Assembly (NCBI GenBank): GCA_000244995.1
Contig: CM001438.1
Location: 4,568,096 to 4,632,095 of the forward strand
Direction: 5' to 3'
DNA from: Burkholderiales bacterium JOSHI_001
GTDB taxonomy: Bacteria; Pseudomonadota; Gammaproteobacteria; Burkholderiales; Burkholderiaceae_C
DNA length: 64,000 nt
In this document: positions 61,747 through 64,000 of the stretch, piece after piece
Layout: the number at the start of each line of letters is the position of its first letter
Numbering within the stretch: the first letter of the stretch is position 1
Notes under the pieces: model-generated
What the model was told of the DNA's origin: nothing
Databases searched by the model: none
What the model saw: the letters and a program-made list of their open reading frames with translations, nothing else
Made by a program: the position numbers and the translations under genes

Positions 61747-62478
61747 TCAGGACTTCTTGGCCGCGGCCTGGATGCGCACTTCGATCTGCTGGGCCGGCAG
61801 CGCGCCGGGCGAGCGGGTGCCGTCCTCGAACACCACGGCCGGCGTGCCGTTGATCTTGAATTTCTGGCCCATGGCCAGGTTGCGGTCCAGCGCCGAGGTG
61901 TCGCACTTGGCCATGCTCTTGGGAATGGCCGAGCCGTCCACCATCCAGTCGCGCCAGACCTTGCCGTTGTCCTTGGCACACCAGATGTCGCGCGACTTGG
62001 CGGTGGAGTCCGGCCCCAGGATGGGCATCAGGAAGGTGTAGATGGTGACGTCCTTCACCGCGAGCAGGTCCTTTTCCAGGCGCTTGCAATAGCCGCAGTT
62101 CGGGTCGCCGAAGACCACCAGCTTGCGCGCGCCCGTGCCCTGCTTGACCACCACCGCGTCCTTCAGCGGCAGCGCGGCGAAATCGATGGCGGTGAGCTTG
62201 TTCACCCGCGCCTCGGTGAGGTTGGCGCGCGTGCGGGTGTCGATGACCTGGCCGTCCACCAGGTAGTTGCCTGATTCGTCGGTGTAGTAGATGTCGGCGC
62301 CCACACGCACCTCCCACAGGCCGGGGAAGGGCATCTTGCTCACTTCGTCGATGCGGGACAGGCCGGGAATGCGCTCGCTCAGGTTCTTGCGAATGACGGC
62401 CTCGTCGGCCTGGGCCACGCTGGCGGCACACAACAGGGCGGCGGCGGCCAGGCCCATCAGGGAGTGGGTGGACTTCAT
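61747..62478 (-). CDS. dsbC: Thiol:disulfide interchange protein DsbC
   Basis: Periplasmic disulfide isomerase that corrects wrong disulfide bonds. The 243-residue protein has a signal peptide (MKSTHSLMGLAAAALLCAASVAQA), an N-terminal dimerisation domain, and a thioredoxin-fold domain with the active-site CGYC at C128-C131 (FGDPNCGYCKRLE). The conserved cis-Pro loop NGTPAVVFEDG follows. Two further cysteines (IWCAK and AKCDT) form the structural disulfide of DsbC. It lies 12 bases after the UbiH-family gene. Confidence 0.95.
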   Translation of the reverse strand: MKSTHSLMGLAAAALLCAASVAQADEAVIRKNLSERIPGLSRIDEVSKMPFPGLWEVRVGADIYYTDESGNYLVDGQVIDTRTRANLTEARVNKLTAIDFAALPLKDAVVVKQGTGARKLVVFGDPNCGYCKRLEKDLLAVKDVTIYTFLMPILGPDSTAKSRDIWCAKDNGKVWRDWMVDGSAIPKSMAKCDTSALDRNLAMGQKFKINGTPAVVFEDGTRSPGALPAQQIEVRIQAAAKKS

Positions 62479-62490
62479 CGGGTTCTTCCT

Positions 62491-63603
62491 TCACTGGCCC
62501 AGGGCGCGGGCGGTCAGGGCGCGTTTGACCGGCGCCAGGTGGTTCAGCAGAGTCAGCCCGCGGTTGCGAAGTTCCCGCAGCAGCGGCTGTTCATGGGCAA
62601 AAAGATGCAGCAATCCATCGGTGACACGGGCCATGGCCCAGTTGGGCAGGGCCCGCTCCCGCGCGTAACGGGCCAGCAGGCGTTCGTCGCCCAGGGCCCG
62701 CCAGGCTTCACGTTGGGCCACCACGCGCGCCAGCGTGGCCACGTCGCCCAGGCCCAGGTTCAGGCCCTGGCCGGCCAGGGGGTGCACCAGGTGCGCGGCG
62801 TCGCCCACCAGCACCCAGCCGGGGCCGTGGACGCGCTCGGCCTGGCCCAGCGCCAGCGGCCACAGGGCGCGTTCACCGTCCAGGCGCAGCGTGCCGGCGG
62901 CACCGCCGGTGGCGTCGTTCAAGGCTTGTTCAAGTTCGGCCGCGGGCGCCTGAAGCCAGTGGCGCGCCTGCGCCTCGGGTTGCGACCACACCAGGGCGTA
63001 GCCGTGGCCCGGCACCGGCCGGTCAAAGGGCAGCAGGGCCAGGATGTCGGGGCTGCGGAACCACTGCCGCGCCACGCCGGCATGCGGCAGGCTGCTGCAA
63101 AGCCGCGCCGCCAGCGCGCTGTGGCCATAGGGGTGGCGATGGAACTTCACCCCCAGCGCCTCACGGGTGGCCGAGGCCTTGCCTTCGGCCAGCACCCGCA
63201 GCGCGGCGGGCGGCTCCTGGCTCAGGATCTGCACATGCGGCGCAAAACGCACGGCGGCGCGCAGCGCGGCTTCCAGTTCGGCCGTGTCCACGATCCAGGC
63301 CAGCGCACTGACCTGCTGTTCCCAGGCTGAGAAAGACAGGGCCGCGCCCGGCGCGTCGCCCCGGACCTGCATGTCGTTGACCACCGTCACCGCATCGGTG
63401 GGCAGCGCGTCCCACACCTTCAGCCCCGCCAGCAGTTGCTGGCCCTGGGCGTTGATGGCGTAGGCGCGGATGTCGGCGCCGCCAGGCGCAGGGCCGGCGA
63501 CATCTTCCACCAGCGCCACGCGCAGGCCCTGGCGCGACAGGGCCAGCGCCAGGCTCATGCCCACGGCCCCGGCCCCCCGCACCGCCACATCAAAGCTGTT
63601 CAT
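62491..63603 (-). CDS. UbiH/UbiF-family FAD-dependent monooxygenase
   Basis: Flavin-dependent hydroxylase of ubiquinone synthesis, 370 residues. The N-terminal FAD motif is [23 protein letters not shown]. The second FAD motif [34 protein letters not shown] has the GD and the UbiH/Coq6 PxxGQGxN consensus. The NADPH-like DG motif region is weaker than in E. coli UbiH, so which ring position is hydroxylated (C5, C6 or C1) cannot be told. The gene diverges from ychF with a 131-base gap and precedes dsbC by 12 bases. Confidence 0.9.
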   Translation of the reverse strand: MNSFDVAVRGAGAVGMSLALALSRQGLRVALVEDVAGPAPGGADIRAYAINAQGQQLLAGLKVWDALPTDAVTVVNDMQVRGDAPGAALSFSAWEQQVSALAWIVDTAELEAALRAAVRFAPHVQILSQEPPAALRVLAEGKASATREALGVKFHRHPYGHSALAARLCSSLPHAGVARQWFRSPDILALLPFDRPVPGHGYALVWSQPEAQARHWLQAPAAELEQALNDATGGAAGTLRLDGERALWPLALGQAERVHGPGWVLVGDAAHLVHPLAGQGLNLGLGDVATLARVVAQREAWRALGDERLLARYARERALPNWAMARVTDGLLHLFAHEQPLLRELRNRGLTLLNHLAPVKRALTARALGQ

Positions 63604-63681
63604 CGGCCGATTGTAGGCAGCGGGCCCTGTGGTCCAGGTACCGCAACAGGGGCCCTTCAGATTCCAGGCCGGGCCGCCGCC

Positions 63682-63687
63682 TAGAAT
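63682..63687 (+). promoter_or_regulatory. Possible -10 box for ychF
   Basis: TAGAAT lies 47 bases before the ychF ATG in the 131-base divergent gap. The TTCAGA 20 bases upstream is too distant for a standard -35, so confidence is low. Confidence 0.3.
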
Positions 63688-63734
63688 TCCCGGTTCCGCG
63701 GCCTTGGGCCGCAGCGCTTCGAAAGCAGCACCCC

Positions 63735-64000
63735 ATGAGCCTGAAATGCGGCATCGTGGGCTTGCCCAACGTGGGCAAGTCCACCCTGTTCAACGCCCTC
63801 ACCAAGGCCGGCATCGCCGCCGAGAACTACCCTTTCTGCACCATCGAGCCCAATGTCGGCGTGGTGGAACTGCCCGACCCTCGCCTGGACGCCCTGTCCG
63901 CCATCGTGCAGCCCGAACGCGTGGTGCCGGCGATTGTGGAATTCGTGGACATTGCCGGCCTGGTGGCCGGGGCCAGCAAGGGCGAAGGCCTGGGCAATCA
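63735..64000 (+). CDS. ychF: Ribosome-binding ATPase YchF, 5' part
   Basis: Obg-family nucleotidase that prefers ATP and binds ribosomes. Only the first 88 or so codons are in the window. They contain the P-loop GLPNVGKST (8-16), the switch-like [12 protein letters not shown] (family-specific) and [20 protein letters not shown], the highly conserved G3/switch II region. The gene runs off the right edge. An upstream hairpin-free gap separates it from the UbiH-family gene. Confidence 0.96.
   Translation, partial: MSLKCGIVGLPNVGKSTLFNALTKAGIAAENYPFCTIEPNVGVVELPDPRLDALSAIVQPERVVPAIVEFVDIAGLVAGASKGEGLGN

Overview
The window is high-GC DNA from a betaproteobacterium, most probably a Burkholderiales member of the Rubrivivax/Leptothrix/Ideonella type. 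The basis is the gene order pdxJ-recO-era-rnc-DUF4845-lepB-lepA, the fabF-adjacent rpoE-mucA-mucB-mucD operon, and the protein sequences themselves. Genes are densely packed, with many 4-base ATGA stop/start overlaps. I saw no tRNA, rRNA, CRISPR array, insertion sequence or prophage gene.

Left part (1-21501), housekeeping genes, mostly on the minus strand. From right to left there is a lepA-lepB-DUF4845-rnc-era-recO-pdxJ-acpS run (translation factor, signal peptidase, RNase III, Era GTPase, repair, vitamin B6, holo-ACP synthase). Next comes an envelope-stress operon (rpoE, anti-sigma factor, MucB/RseB, DegP/MucD protease). Then follows a fatty-acid and phospholipid operon (yceD-rpmF-plsX-fabH-fabD-fabG-acpP-fabF). 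Divergent from yceD are maf/yceF and an RsmI-like methyltransferase. A VanZ-like protein and an RhlE-type helicase close this part. A 570-base gap upstream of lepA holds an intrinsic terminator and a compact two-hairpin element that could be a small RNA or a leader attenuator.

Middle part (21658-55166), one large surface-polysaccharide locus made of two convergent operons. The plus-strand operon (21658-46282) encodes an outer-membrane export protein and a Wzz-like chain-length protein. It then has a WbpB/WbpD/WbpE-like set for a 2,3-diamino-uronic acid sugar, glycosyltransferases, a fused glutaminase/WbpG-type amidotransferase, two flippase-like proteins around a Wzy candidate, and a lipoprotein. 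It continues with methyltransferases, a second DegT aminotransferase, a split transketolase, an initiating phosphoglycosyl transferase and a WbpM/FlaA1-type dehydratase. The minus-strand operon (55086 down to 46313) has a methyltransferase, a third flippase, two glycosyltransferases, another methyltransferase, a PglE/ArnB-like aminotransferase, an unusual sugar transferase fused to the membrane and nucleotide-binding half of a FlaA1-type protein, and a second lipoprotein. The most unusual items in the window are the glutaminase-WbpG fusion, the permuted phosphoglycosyl transferase, the split transketolase in a glycan operon, and the two lipoproteins of unknown role.

Right part (55270-64000), housekeeping again: lysS, a PNPOx-like flavoprotein, an enoyl-CoA hydratase, a DUF3108 protein, an M61 peptidase with a PDZ domain, a DUF3429 membrane protein, dsbC, a UbiH-family monooxygenase and the start of ychF.
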